From: Telmatactis stephensoni
Lineage: Eukaryota > Cnidaria > Anthozoa > Actiniaria > Isophelliidae
DNA: 64,000 nucleotides
Direction of reading: 5' to 3'
Assembly (NCBI GenBank): GCA_029948255.1
Contig: JALIZF010000983.1
Coordinates: 1 to 64,000 of the forward strand
Shown: in pieces, positions 47,601 through 64,000 of the stretch
How positions within the stretch are numbered: the first letter of the stretch is position 1
Layout of the letters: every line of letters begins with the position of its first letter
Translations under genes and position numbers: made by a program
Notes under the pieces: generated by a model
The model's database searches: none
What the model saw: only the letters and a program-made list of their open reading frames with translations
Told to the model about the DNA's origin: nothing

Positions 47601-50439
47601 CCGATTCCAGAGTGACGATAGTCAATCCACACACACTAAAACCACTCAAGTTACCCAGCCAAATCCACCATCAAGGCAACAACTGTACAATGCAAGACGT
47701 TTGCAAGTCATGAATCAAAGATTACAGCATTGGTTTATTGACTTAGTCATCTTCATCACATACCTGTGGCTTTTATGCGTTGTAGCGTATGGAAGTCGTG
47801 ATAAGCATATGTTTACAACAACGTCTACCATACAAAATGTTTTTCAAGGAGAAAAGGTGAGGACGTAAAAAGGTTGGCACAACTAGGAGATATTTTGCTT
47901 GGACATGATATTTGGGACTTGTAGCAGGAATAATTCCTTCGTGTGTGCTGCGTGGTTTGTATGTTTGTTTGTTAAAACCTGTATTGTGAACACAAAAATC
48001 TGTCCCTGTTTCTGAACAAGGCATATGCACATAAATTCAAATGGTGTCAATTATTTGGCGCGGAATGTTACGCGAATAGCCTGGATTCCATGCAGAAGAA
48101 TTTTTTCCTGAAATACTAATTTGGCGCCAAGCGAGAGTTGAGGATGTGCTTCGATTCGTGCTCACCAAATCAGTATTTCACGAAAAAAATCCCCCTGAAA
48201 CCCAGGGTATTGCGTGAAGCGATTGTATTCGCAAACTAAGACAGACAATTAAAATGTGCCCACTTGTCACTTGACATGCTATACACCAAACAATGCTAGA
48301 TTTGACTTTGTTGTGTTTTAGTTTGAAAGGTTTTCTGGTTTCTGGAAGTGGACTAATGACGTTCTTGTCCCTGGTCTGTATAAAGACGGTAAAGCAGACA
48401 AAAACCAATCGTTATACACCAATAATGGTGACTCGGTACTGGTTGGTATACCAAGAATCATCCAGAAAAGACTGATTCCAGGTATACTTGATCAGTTTGT
48501 ATAAGCACACTAGGTACGTCTACACTAGTTCAGATAAATTTGAAAACATCTTTTTTTCTTTGTGTTCGCACCTTAAATTTCAGTGTGGAAGGGGGGCTTA
48601 ACAAGATGTGTTTCCAAATCTATCTCAACTAGTTTGGATGTAGCCCATCAGTGATGTAATGCTCATTAGCAGTGATTGTACATGAGAAATGCAATATTAG
48701 TATCTATATGCCTACGTATGAATAAGTGATTCAAGAATGCTACTTACCAAGATCTTTAAGGCAAATATTTGAATTGTGTTTTAGGGATGTGTACAGTAGC
48801 CAAGGAGTTCAAGTTTATCTTCAACAACCACTGTAGATTACAATACGCGTCTCCACTAGAAGAAAAAAGGACCTTTCTTCCATGGTGGCAGCAAACAAAC
48901 AACTCTCTTTGTAATCTAACAACAGGTTTTCAGAAGGCCTGGAAGTACTCGTCTTCTAGTGGTAGCTTCATGTGGAGTTACATCGATATATTGCGTATGT
49001 ATCCCAGTGGTGGGTACACAGCTATGATGGGACACACCCTAGAGCACGCTACTCAAACACTGGTCCAACTTAAGGTCTACAACTGGATTGATACTAATTC
49101 AGCAGCTTTGTTTGTGTTCTTTACGCTGTTTAACCCTCACACATCACTCTTTAGTAATGTTAAAATCACAATCGAAGTGAGTTCTGTTGGGACGTTACGA
49201 AGGAACACCATGGTAGATGTCATTCATGTTTACGATATTGGAGTTGGTTATGATGTCATCGTCTTGATCTTCCACTTACTATTACCATTAAGTGTTGTGT
49301 ATTTCTTTATTAACCAAGTCATCAAAGTCAAACGTGATGGTGTAATTACTTATTTCTCTGTGGTGTTTAACTGGGTGGAGTGTTTTCAAATTGCTTTTGC
49401 CAGTGCTTGGATAGTCATCCATATCTACAAGATGGTACTAGTAGACCTAATCAGTAACATCCTCATTCAAAACATTCAACACGAGAATAACTTTGAATAT
49501 GTAGTGCAGATAAATGACAGTGAAAACATTCTTCTAGCGTTTTTGATCTTTCTAAACACGCTTAAATTTCTGCTCAGTATCAAGTTCAGTCAAGTCAAGC
49601 ACTTTTTTGGTGTTCTTGGAGGGGCTCTACGAGAGATGATTTCATATTTCATCTTTTTGTTCATCGCACTGATTGCCTTCGTACATTTTGGGTTCCTGGT
49701 CTTCGGACAAAACATGCATCAGTTTTCTGATGTATTTGAAACTCTAACAACACTTTGTTCTATAATGATTGGCAGCTCTTTCAACTTTCATGGAATTATT
49801 GAAACCAACCCCGTACTTGGCCCTGGGTATTACGTTGCGTTCGCCCTTCTTTCACTGGTGATTTTTGTGAACTTTTTGATTCTTATATTGATTTATTACT
49901 ATCAAGCTCAAGTCAACAAGCGTTGCCATGTTTATGGACTAGGACAATTCATCATTGATCGACTAAAGGAGGCATGTGGTCTAGGGAAAACTGCTATACC
50001 TTGTGAATGGACTGAGATGGACAAGATCAAGCTGCATTGTCATCGTGCCAAGTTGTGGTTTGAGTCCAAGACTTTTCGACGCATTGAATATCAACGAAGA
50101 CTGATGACCACCTTGCCTCCTGTGAAATCCAATGACCGCAGAGATGAGAGAGCTAAAGAAAGCTTTCTGTGTGGATTGGGAATAAAATGTATTTCATCGC
50201 AGATAAATGACGTCGATAAACTTGTGTGTGATTTTGACTTACAGCCAGCTAAACTAGCTGACTCTGAAGCCATTTCAAGTAAACTGGAGCGATTGCATTC
50301 ACTTGTGAATGATAATTATGCCAGTGAATTTGTAGAAGACCTCGATATTTCACGCATTTACATAGGGGTTGTTTCACAAAAAAGGCCCAAGCGAAAACTT
50401 ACCACAATTCCTGAAGTGTTTGGTAGATACGATGGTTAA
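32644..50439 (+). CDS. Polycystin-1-like receptor/channel (LRR-EGF-FN3-REJ-GPS-PLAT-PKD)
   Basis: A large cell-surface protein of the polycystin-1 family. Eighteen exons keep frame throughout (about 2,859 aa): 32644-32834, 32942-33010, 33328-33390, 34144-34289, 34476-35786, 37046-37339, 37946-38257, 39074-39193, 39307-40057, 41181-41757, 42337-42525, 42845-42970, 43655-44098, 44970-45503, 45997-46239, 46462-47856, 48322-48481, 48785-50439. Approximate domain positions are: signal peptide 1-18; LRRNT, LRRs and LRRCT 19-156; ten EGF-Ca repeats plus a partial one 157-593; two FN3 594-795; EGF 796-835; REJ region 836-1690 (DPDTDSSKGLSFTWMCW); GPS near 1722 (CNHLTSF cleavage motif); first span about 1755; PLAT 1791-1910; multi-span region and polycystin channel to about 2640 (FWKWTNDVLVPGLY, VGIPRIIQKR); then a cytosolic tail. 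Several introns hold MITEs. LRR number and the start are least sure. Paralogue identity within the PKD1/PKD1L group is not assigned. Confidence 0.9.
33913..34047. mobile_element. MITE in polycystin intron 3 (TTTCACGGCAGCCAT ends)
   Basis: The ends GACGGATTTCACGGCAGCCAT-like and ATGGCTGCCGTGAAACTCCTC are inverted, with inner pairing of TTCACTTC-type sequence around an AAAAACTTT core. About 135 bases, flanked by TA on both sides. Confidence 0.75.
34479..35700 (+). repeat. Array of 123-bp EGF-coding repeats in a single exon
   Basis: Ten 41-residue calcium-binding EGF units lie head to tail in exon 5 of the polycystin-like gene, with a partial eleventh to 35786. Each begins DIDEC or DINEC (calcium-binding) and has six cysteines. 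Units 2-10 also match the Asn-hydroxylation pattern (CNNTIGGY-x-C) and carry NCS and NNT glycosylation sequons. Units 2-10 are nearly identical in DNA, while unit 1 and the partial unit are diverged. This implies recent unequal crossing-over or gene conversion, so copy number may vary between individuals. Confidence 0.95.
35954..36902 (+). mobile_element. TTAA-flanked element, GGTAGTTCCGGA ends, copy 1 (polycystin intron 5)
   Basis: It starts GGTAGTTCCGGACCC and ends CTCCGGAACTATC, flanked by TTAA at 35950-35953 and 36903-36906. The copy at 54227-55072 is the same family in reverse orientation and shares long end regions. A 208-base hairpin (36081-36288) is inserted in this copy only. No transposase is visible. 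TTAA duplications suggest a piggyBac or Kolobok-mobilised non-autonomous element. Confidence 0.88.
36081..36288. mobile_element. Nested hairpin (GGGAGTCTTTTATCAAGAAT ends)
   Basis: Arms of about 95 bases (GGGAGTCTTTTATCAAGAAT ... TGTACCGCGGTAG, and the complement) surround a spacer of about 19 bases (TTTAAGGTATCGCTATCAA). The second copy of the host element at 54227-55072 lacks it, which supports insertion after the family spread. Confidence 0.85.
38405..38665. repeat. Short foldback in polycystin intron 7
   Basis: AGAAGCTGAGACCGAAATGG near 38410 pairs with the ATTCGGTCACAGCTTCTATG region near 38640. It shares its end with the outer foldback of the 11.5-17.8 kb nest, so it is likely a related, decayed element. 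Confidence 0.55.
40406..41064 (-). mobile_element. Intact TTAA-flanked MITE, GGGTGTACTGACATAT family (polycystin intron 9)
   Basis: This 659-base element has the ends AGGTGTACTGACATATA and TATATGTCAGTACACCC with TTAA on both sides (40402-40405, 41065-41068). It is the reverse complement of the split copy at 11692-17435 along its whole length, including the TGACGTCA-rich block and the CGCATGCGC-type block. No transposase is encoded. Confidence 0.92.
48081..48206. repeat. Imperfect hairpin in polycystin intron 16
   Basis: The GGATTCCATGCAG ... TCCTGAAATACTAATTTGG region pairs imperfectly with CCAAATCAGTATTTCACGAA ... CCTGAAACCCAGG. Probably an old MITE. The rest of the intron shows no exon. 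Confidence 0.45.
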
Positions 50440-50527
50440 AACTTTGTTAAGATAGAAAACCTTAATGTTGCAAAATCACACGTGTACACCACCTGTCTTA
50501 CAAACGCCGGTATGGTAACTTGTATAC

Positions 50528-50761
50528 TAGGGAGCTTAAGCAGGAGAAGTTTTTGTCAACACGGACGTCAAATGCGCGTTTTCGTTCATCCGTTCGCCGT
50601 CATAGATGAGGTTGCTGTTTTTGGTACAAGATGAAAAAGCCTTAACTGACTTTCTGCTTAACGAAAACGGACACATCATCTATGATGGCGAACGGATGAA
50701 GAAGAACGCACACTGCGGTGGCGTCCGCGTTGACAAAAACGTCTCCTGCTTAAGCTCCCTA
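50528..50761. mobile_element. MITE, TAGGGAGCTTAAGCAGGAG ends
   Basis: The ends TAGGGAGCTTAAGCAGGAG and CTCCTGCTTAAGCTCCCTA are inverted, and inner arms pair (TTTTTGTCAACACGGACG, and CATAGATGAGG with ATCATCTATGATGG). It begins about 90 bases after the polycystin stop, so it may lie in the 3' UTR. Confidence 0.85.
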
Positions 50762-51024
50762 TTACCATTCATTTACGGAAAGATGTTTACATACGATTTT
50801 ACAAGAACTTGGTAAGTTACACACGCTTTGTGAATTAAACGCCCCGTCTTGATAGTTGATAGTAAATAATAATAACAATAATGGCTATCAATAAACGTGT
50901 TATAATGTCATATATCGTCATATATAGTTTATCTCGCTTGCTTATGCAAAATACAAATGAACCTCAATTCTAGATACCCTCTACCTCAGTACCACCTTTC
51001 GAAATTAGTGATGCGCGAAAAATT

Positions 51025-51200
51025 GAGTTGCATGGTTTATCGTTGTGCGCAACACTGAGACACGTCGTTTATCGTGGTGTGTAACACTAGGTTGCATGGT
51101 TTTTCGTTGTGCGCAACGCTGAGGCGCGTCGTTTATCGTTGTGTCTAATATTGAGTTGCAGAGATGCATCGTTTGTCGTTGTGTGCAACAATGAGTTATA
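51025..51200. repeat. Diverged minisatellite with GTTGTGCGCAAC core
   Basis: About four irregular units of 45-65 bases carry CGTTTATCGTTGTGTGCAAC-like sequence. Similar GTTGCGCGCAAC motifs appear scattered at about 37450-37600 and 45680-45820, hinting at a dispersed family. Confidence 0.55.
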
Positions 51201-51493
51201 TCGCCTGTTTGTGCGCAAACTGCATGGATACCAGCAGTTTACGAGCTTGCCCTGACCTTATACAAAGCAAAAATAAATAAAATGTAATTTTGCAGCTAGC
51301 CATACTCCTTTACAGGTGAGTTTATACCTCTTGTCAAACAACTTTTTTTGAAGTTGGTTGATCAAGAATACGCAGGATACCAATTTTAGCAAGTACAAAA
51401 TTTAGGGATTTGAAGGCATTAATAACTTACTGATACATTGTCAAATGATGGCATCATACCAATAGCCAATTCAATAACCTTGCAGCTTGCACA

Positions 51494-51692
51494 TTACCAC
51501 CGTGTGCAAAACTACGCGTCCCACAAGACTTAAGTCTCTATTGGAAATTTGGTCAATAGGCTACCAAAAAAACAGAGGCGGAGTTTTCTATACAATGTCT
51601 GTACACTTTGCTAGCTTCCTGATAGCCTATTGACCAAAACCCAATCGAGACTTTAGTCTGGCTGGATGTGCAATTATGCACACGGTGGTAAA
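51494..51692. mobile_element. Hairpin MITE (TTACCACCGTGTGCA ends)
   Basis: Outer ends TTACCACCGTGTGCA and TGCACACGGTGGTAA pair. The inner blocks AAGTCTCTATTGG with CCAATCGAGACTT, and GGTCAATAGGCTA with TAGCCTATTGACC, also pair. Non-coding. Confidence 0.85.
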
Positions 51693-52564
51693 ACTTCTAA
51701 TCAAAAGCTACCATTTTCTCTCTGGTTTCAAGTAAAAGTTACTTTTGATAAATATATACAATGTTTGAAGCCCAAGCTTGGTTTGGGAAAGGTGATTTGG
51801 GAAAGGTGTTTTGTCAAATGAATGAGTTATAGACCTATACTTTCAGTTGATAATCTTATTACATAAAAACAACATCAACAATGGCTGTATATTTGTACTC
51901 TGAAATTGACATTAAAAGTGTACATTGGCACTTGGGTACACCTTGTGCCACTCTTATGTTTGTTAATTGTTCTTTATATTTTCTCCCATGCATCTATAAT
52001 GCCATGGGCCCATGACTTTCTGCTGCCTAACTGATAAATATTTAATGGCATATAATAATTATTGGTATATAATGCATGCTCTGATTGGTCAACAACTGCG
52101 TGTGATTGCAGTACATGTTAATAGATGATGTCATTTAATCTTACGTGTGCTCTGATTGGTTGAAATGTTTTTATGAATACTATTAAACAAATAGATTTCA
52201 TTTTTCCATGGGCCTGTACTCTAATACATGCTAATAAACGCACAGAGGACCTCAAAATGTGGTGAAACTGTCTCTCTGCATGACTTCATCTCCTGGTGTG
52301 CTTTTTGTTCTCACCACATTTTAACATCATCTGTGCATCTACTGGAATACAGATGCACAGAAAAATGCAATCTGTTTGGTAAATAGAGAGTACAGCTGCT
52401 TACAAATAGTACTGACTGATCGAGCCAAGCAGCTGGGCCAAGTGGGCTGGTAGATTTACATATAGAGATAATTGCATTTAGTAACATTTGGATCATCTTG
52501 CTCTAACCAACATCTAGTGTATATAATGTTTGTAAATATGGCTATTTTTCTTTCATACACAGCA

Positions 52565-53514
52565 GAGTAAATTCATTTTCCGAGTCAAATCTGAGTCCGA
52601 GTCAAATCCGAGTCCGAGTCAAAAAGGCTGAGTCAAGATAAAAAAATAACATTTATGATTAGAAGACTTACATTGATAGTATTTCACATCATGTTTATCT
52701 GATAAGCTGAAGTAAAGTTTTATATTCTATTTAATGTTTTACATCATGCATAATCAATTCAGTCGTATTATCGATAAATACAGAGCAACACCAGACTGAA
52801 AAACTCCCAGCTAAAATGAACAACTGAAATCCCATTACAATGTAATATTTCACATTGCCTGCCAGCAAAAGCAATAGGCTGTGTTGCGAATATTGAACAG
52901 ATCCAACAATTTAGATGTCCATAAACCTGGTTAGACGCTCGTATAAAAGTCTGGCATCAATAGGCCTTTTGTAGCACGTGGGAATGAGCGCATTTTGGAG
53001 GGTAAAAACAATGGTTTCAGCTAACAGGACATTGAAATTCTTTTGTGTTGCCCTCCAAATTGAGCTGCATTCCAACATGCTGCAAAGAGCCTATTATGAT
53101 GAATACTGTGTTTAGTTCGGCATGTTTCAAGCTTGCAATGTCGGATTAATTGATTGATTGATACAGAAACTCTAAATCATCTTAAGGATGCTGGTTTCGC
53201 TCCTTTCTTTGACACATTTTAAATGCTCCAGGGAGGCTAGCCGTCTTGTCGTTCTTTCCCGCATCAAGCAAACAGTTGTTTTCAGTGTTGGGCTTTCTGT
53301 GGTAACCACAAAATAGCGGCGTCGGAGGTGTTGAAGTTCGTCGTTGTCAGTTACTTGATTCTTTCTTAAAACTTTTGACAAACATGAGTTGATATATTAG
53401 CAATGTATGCCTGCTATTAAAGCTCAATTTTTAGATATTTTCATCTTGACTCGGCCTTCTGACTCGGACTCGGATTTGACTCGGACTTGGATTTGACTCG
53501 GTGATTCGGTGAAC
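52565..53514. mobile_element. Foldback with GAGTCCGAGTC arrays, flanked by a 12-bp direct repeat
   Basis: The exact direct repeat TCATACACAGCA lies at 52553-52564 and 53515-53526. The left end carries an irregular array of CCGAGTCAAAT/GAGTCCGAGTC units (about 52580-52640); the right end carries the inverted array (GACTCGGACTCGGATTTGAC, about 53445-53505). The roughly 800-base core shows no clear ORF; a 69-codon - strand reading at 53172-53381 has no recognisable motif. The long target duplication does not fit the TTAA or TA families seen elsewhere in the window. Confidence 0.75.
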
Positions 53515-53832
53515 TCATACACAGCAAGAACATTCCACATTCCATGTATTAACTGTTCATGATATAATCTTTACTTTGATTGGTTGGTCATCAACCCTTG
53601 AGCAGTTGTCCTCAGTGGGGAGGGTGTGGGGTGTGTGGTCAGGTTAAGAAAGCAGAAAGAAAGGGGAAAGGAAGGAACGTATACACTTCCCATTGATCAC
53701 TTCTTCTATTCCTCATCCTAGCCCTCTCAGACTTGAGGTCCGCTAACCAACATTTTCCATCTAGAGGCTGTGTGCATCTTGCAAGTATTAACAAGGAAGA
53801 GAGTGTATCGTTAGATCCAACAGTTTTGATGG

Positions 53833-54129
53833 CTATTTCTGTGGCTTTATATCTTCATTATTAAGCTTGTTTTTGTGTTCTTCAATGTTTGAACTGTTGA
53901 TATCTCCATTAACAAGGTTGTGACTGGGTTCTTCAATGGTCAAATTGCTTGTTTGTTCGCCAATGTCGTTCGTGTCGATTCTTTCAACTCGAGGAACATC
54001 GCTTTGTGTAGCATTCATACGCGATAAAAAAGCATCCAAAAGACGTTTGTTAAGGTGATCAGTCTGTGTGATTTCTCTGGCTGTTGAGGTGTTTGTTTCT
54101 TGTTCATTATTCTGTAAATTGTTCTCCAT
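53833..54129 (-). CDS. Unrecognised 98-codon ORF
   Basis: On the - strand an ATG opens 98 codons, starting MENNLQNNEQETNTSTAREI and ending NNEDIKPQK at a TAG. It is rich in Asn, Glu and Thr, with no membrane segment. The reading continues seven codons upstream (a basic MKKKVSK-like stretch from a TTG) to an in-frame stop 30 bases before the ATG, preceded by a possible acceptor (GAGATAG). It could therefore be a terminal exon rather than a single-exon gene. It lies downstream of AP-3 beta on the same strand, next to a TTAA-flanked element. Family unknown; chance is possible. Confidence 0.35.
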   Translation of the reverse strand: MENNLQNNEQETNTSTAREITQTDHLNKRLLDAFLSRMNATQSDVPRVERIDTNDIGEQTSNLTIEEPSHNLVNGDINSSNIEEHKNKLNNEDIKPQK

Positions 54130-54226
54130 CTTGCTAACCTTCTTCTTCAAGTTGGACTATCTCCAGTCTCACGCTGAATGAGTGTACCACAGGATGCCCG
54201 TCTAACGTGAAAAATGATGTAATTAA

Positions 54227-55072
54227 GGTAGTACCGGATCTTCCCAAATCTTCAATGAATTTTTTTTTAAATTCTGTCATTTGAAGTTTATTGTTAGGGT
54301 ATTCAAATAATGAAAAAAAAGAAGGGGGTCCCCGTATTAGTTATGGAGATATAAGGCGTCAAAAAGGAGGGATTTTTCAGTTTTCCGCGCGTTTTTGCCG
54401 AAAATCTGATTCCGTCAATAAATTCGAATTACTCGATTGGATTTAACAAAGTAAAACAGAAAACTGCATTAAACGGTAGTTGTTGAATCTAGGAGACATA
54501 CCTTGATAAAAAATCCATCCAATCTTTTGAAAGTGAGGTGAAAATTAAATTCTAGAAGCGAAATTGCTTGCAATTTGGAGGAGTTATATGCGTGTGTAGT
54601 TGTAAAAATGTTGAAAATTTATGACAATTTTAACTATGAAAATTTTTTTTTTCCGCACTAAATCGAAAGAATACGATATCTAGCTTCAAATGAAAAGAAT
54701 AAAACAGGGGGTCACCGTATTATTTCAAGAGTTAGAGAAGCAGAAAAGAGAAAAATACGCTGAAAACGAACTCCAAATATCACCATTTTAGCAATTTTCT
54801 CACCGGCTTTTTCGATAAATAATATTAATCAAATTTTAAAATTCGAGGCTGAATACCTACATTATACAGTACACAAGATTTCATAGTTAAAATTTTTCCG
54901 GTATTTTGATGACAAAATGCTATTTTTCTCCACTAAAGTTAGAGTTTCTTCACTTTCAATCGTTCGCTTACTAGTGTCCAGACTCCCCACGGTAATACCA
55001 ATGCTCTCTAATAAAAGTGCTCGCGCTCGAATGCGCGCGGGAGATGCGCAGTAGCAAGTGTCCGGAACTACC
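54227..55072 (-). mobile_element. TTAA-flanked element, GGTAGTTCCGGA ends, copy 2
   Basis: It begins GGTAGTACCGGATC and ends TGTCCGGAACTACC with TTAA on each side (54223-54226 and 55073-55076). It matches the copy at 35954-36902 in reverse orientation, including the end block with GCGCATCTCCCGCGCGCATT (read in reverse). It lacks the hairpin found in copy 1. No transposase is visible. Confidence 0.88.
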
Positions 55073-55079
55073 TTAACCA

Positions 55080-57072
55080 AGACACCGGAAGTTTCGATAG
55101 AAATCTTAGAAATGGTTCTAGAATTATTGTGAATGGGAAAAAATTTAAAAAGGGAAAGGAGAGACTGTCTGCAAGGCCCATATTTAGATAACCGCCCACT
55201 TTTGAAAAGTTTGGTGACCAATCAAAATATGCCGGAAGACGTCGGAAGGATTAACATTGGATTGACCTTTTGTCATCCAGGTTAAGCTATGAGCTAGGAT
55301 TCAAATTGGTATCTCAACTTGTCTTGAATTAAAAAACAAACAAACAAACAAACAAATATATCTGTTTCTTTCAACTTTCCTTAATCTTTTATGGCTTAAA
55401 AATTACTTTTTTCAAAAGACCTCCAAAGTCTGTTGGTAGAATCCCCAGAACATCTTTTCTACTCAGTAGAGCTTTCACTGCTTGTTGTTGTTCTGGTTTT
55501 TACTCTAAAAGACAATGCCACAGCATTTTGATTTATCTGTCAATCATTTGTCAGAATTCAGCCAATCAAAATTTACGGTCGTCAGCGACCGTAGAAACCT
55601 AAAATACCTGGCCTTGCAGGCAGGGCCTTCCACACCTTCTCTTCCCCTCCCCTCCCTCCCCCTAGGGCCAGCTTTACAGGCTAGTGAGAGCACAATGGTA
55701 GAACTTTGTGTTGGTGCTGTGGGTCTGGTCCACTTCAGCAATAATGATGATGATGAACCCTCACTACATTTCCACAACACACAGCAATGACAAAGCAGAA
55801 CCTGTGATGTCATCATTATAAAATCTCCCATTCTTTATTACCTTTTCTATTTTGTACAATTTTCAAGAATAATGTAACATTTCATATCAGCATTTCTGCT
55901 GGGTTTTTGTACAGTACTACTAAGAAAACCTATCCAATTTAAATATCATTAACAATTTATGATCATTTACTGCACCTAAAAACATCCTATCCATGATTAT
56001 GTTATGAGGTTTGTTGGGACCTTAGAAATACAAGTTGTCAAGAACATGCAAGCTTAGCATGCAAGGCAGCATTGTACATGTAGCACCAAATATCTATATC
56101 CCACCACAGATGGAATTTAGAGAACACCTCCCATTCCTGGAATTTCCAATTTCTTTTCATTCAAACCATGCACTTTGTTCTTCCTCTGACTCTCCCTCCC
56201 TCCCCTGGGAATTTCCCATCCCCTCCTAATGGTGGGTTATGGATATTTTATAGAATGATCCATTCCTTAGGCTTTTTTTGGATCTTGGAGGTTTGAGATC
56301 CTGTGGGAAAACTATGGATACTTGAGACTGTGAGAAAACTATGGATACTTGAGAATTGAAGCTAAGCAAAAACAGGCTAACAAGCTGATATAACATACAA
56401 AATATCTGTCCCATGTCATACAGAGATGTCAAAATCTCGTTATGGAGTTTTTACACCTATGATATTGATTCTTACTTTTCCAGCTAAAAAACTGATGCAC
56501 AGATGCATGACTTACATGTATAATAGTCAAAGAACATGAAAATATTGATTTTTGAGGATAACAAATAAGACAGTAAAATACTGTATTAATAAAGAACCCA
56601 AGAATTGTTGGTTTACTAAGATTGTGTTTAGACTTGAGTGTTTGAATGCAACCTTAGCTATAGACACGTAAAGCAATACTAAATAATTAGCAGTCATTGT
56701 TAAAACAAAACATAACCTAGTTTAACACTTTAGTCTAATCATAAAGAACAGAGCCATGATATTCAGAGGTCATGAATGGTTATTTAAAATCAGTATTTTG
56801 CCAATTAAATTCAAAAATTTAATATTTTTAGCAGCATTTATAATGTATCTGAGTCTTAAAATTTGATGAAGTGTTTTATAGGTAAGTCTCAAGCAAGAAA
56901 TTGAAAATATTAGAACTTATCTTTGTTTAAAGACCCTTGTCTTGCATTCTCAACAGGTTTCAGATTACCATTCATAACCTCTGAAATCATAATTGTGGCT
57001 GATCAAAGCCTTCACAATTTAGAATCTATTACTTGTTCTACCAAAGGTTCACCAAGTCTTGTTGAATAAAAA
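55080..57072. other. Region downstream of AP-3 beta, no gene seen
   Basis: This includes the AP-3 beta 3' UTR at its right side. An AATAAA on the - strand is possible at about 55838, but the true end is unclear. A small direct repeat (AAAACTATGGATACTTGAGA) lies at 56308-56355. CAAA units occur at about 55335-55355. No exon is recognised. Confidence 0.4.

Positions 57073-64000
<6,928 letters not shown>

Noticed and set aside
55544..55831. - strand reading with a glycine/arginine-rich block
   Set aside because: It translates a C/T-rich low-complexity stretch (CTCCCCTCCCTCC) and does not connect to AP-3 beta exons.

Overview
This is a eukaryotic, intron-rich, AT-rich animal nuclear window. The best guess is an anthozoan cnidarian, such as a stony coral or sea anemone. 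The reasons are metazoan genes with short exons and small introns, a polycystin-1-type receptor of invertebrate layout, and a dense load of short palindromic (foldback) elements and CR1/L2-like LINE debris. Species and taxon are inferences; nothing in the window proves them.

Three genes can be read with confidence. (1) 508-5395, + strand: NDUFA13/GRIM-19, a complex I accessory subunit, in three exons whose introns are full of transposon debris. (2) 32644-50439, + strand: a polycystin-1-like receptor/channel of about 2,859 residues in 18 exons whose frames join without a break. Its order is signal peptide, LRRs, ten near-identical calcium-binding EGF repeats plus a partial eleventh, two FN3, one EGF, REJ, GPS, first membrane span, PLAT and polycystin channel. 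(3) 57073 to beyond 64000, - strand: the C-terminal half of the AP-3 complex beta subunit, in 13 exons, with an acidic serine-rich hinge and the C-terminal appendage.

Layout: 1-5400 holds NDUFA13. 5400-11300 is gene-poor and full of hairpins and microsatellites. 11470-17770 is a three-level nested transposon: a 5.1 kb CACTG-ended element sits in a TTAA-flanked MITE, which sits in an older foldback. The innermost element carries a small two-exon ORF and opposite-strand exon-like ORFs of unknown function. 18000-32600 is more repeat terrain, with one long open LINE reverse transcriptase on the - strand at 29286-30614. 32.6-50.4 kb is the polycystin gene. 50.4-57 kb holds MITEs, a 12-bp-duplication foldback and an unrecognised 98-codon ORF. 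57-64 kb is AP-3 beta.

The three genes share no pathway (mitochondrial respiration, cell-surface sensing or channel, endosome-lysosome sorting). The unusual content lies in the mobile elements and in the homogenised EGF array. All exon boundaries were read by eye from splice-site consensus, frame continuity and remembered family motifs; no database search was run.
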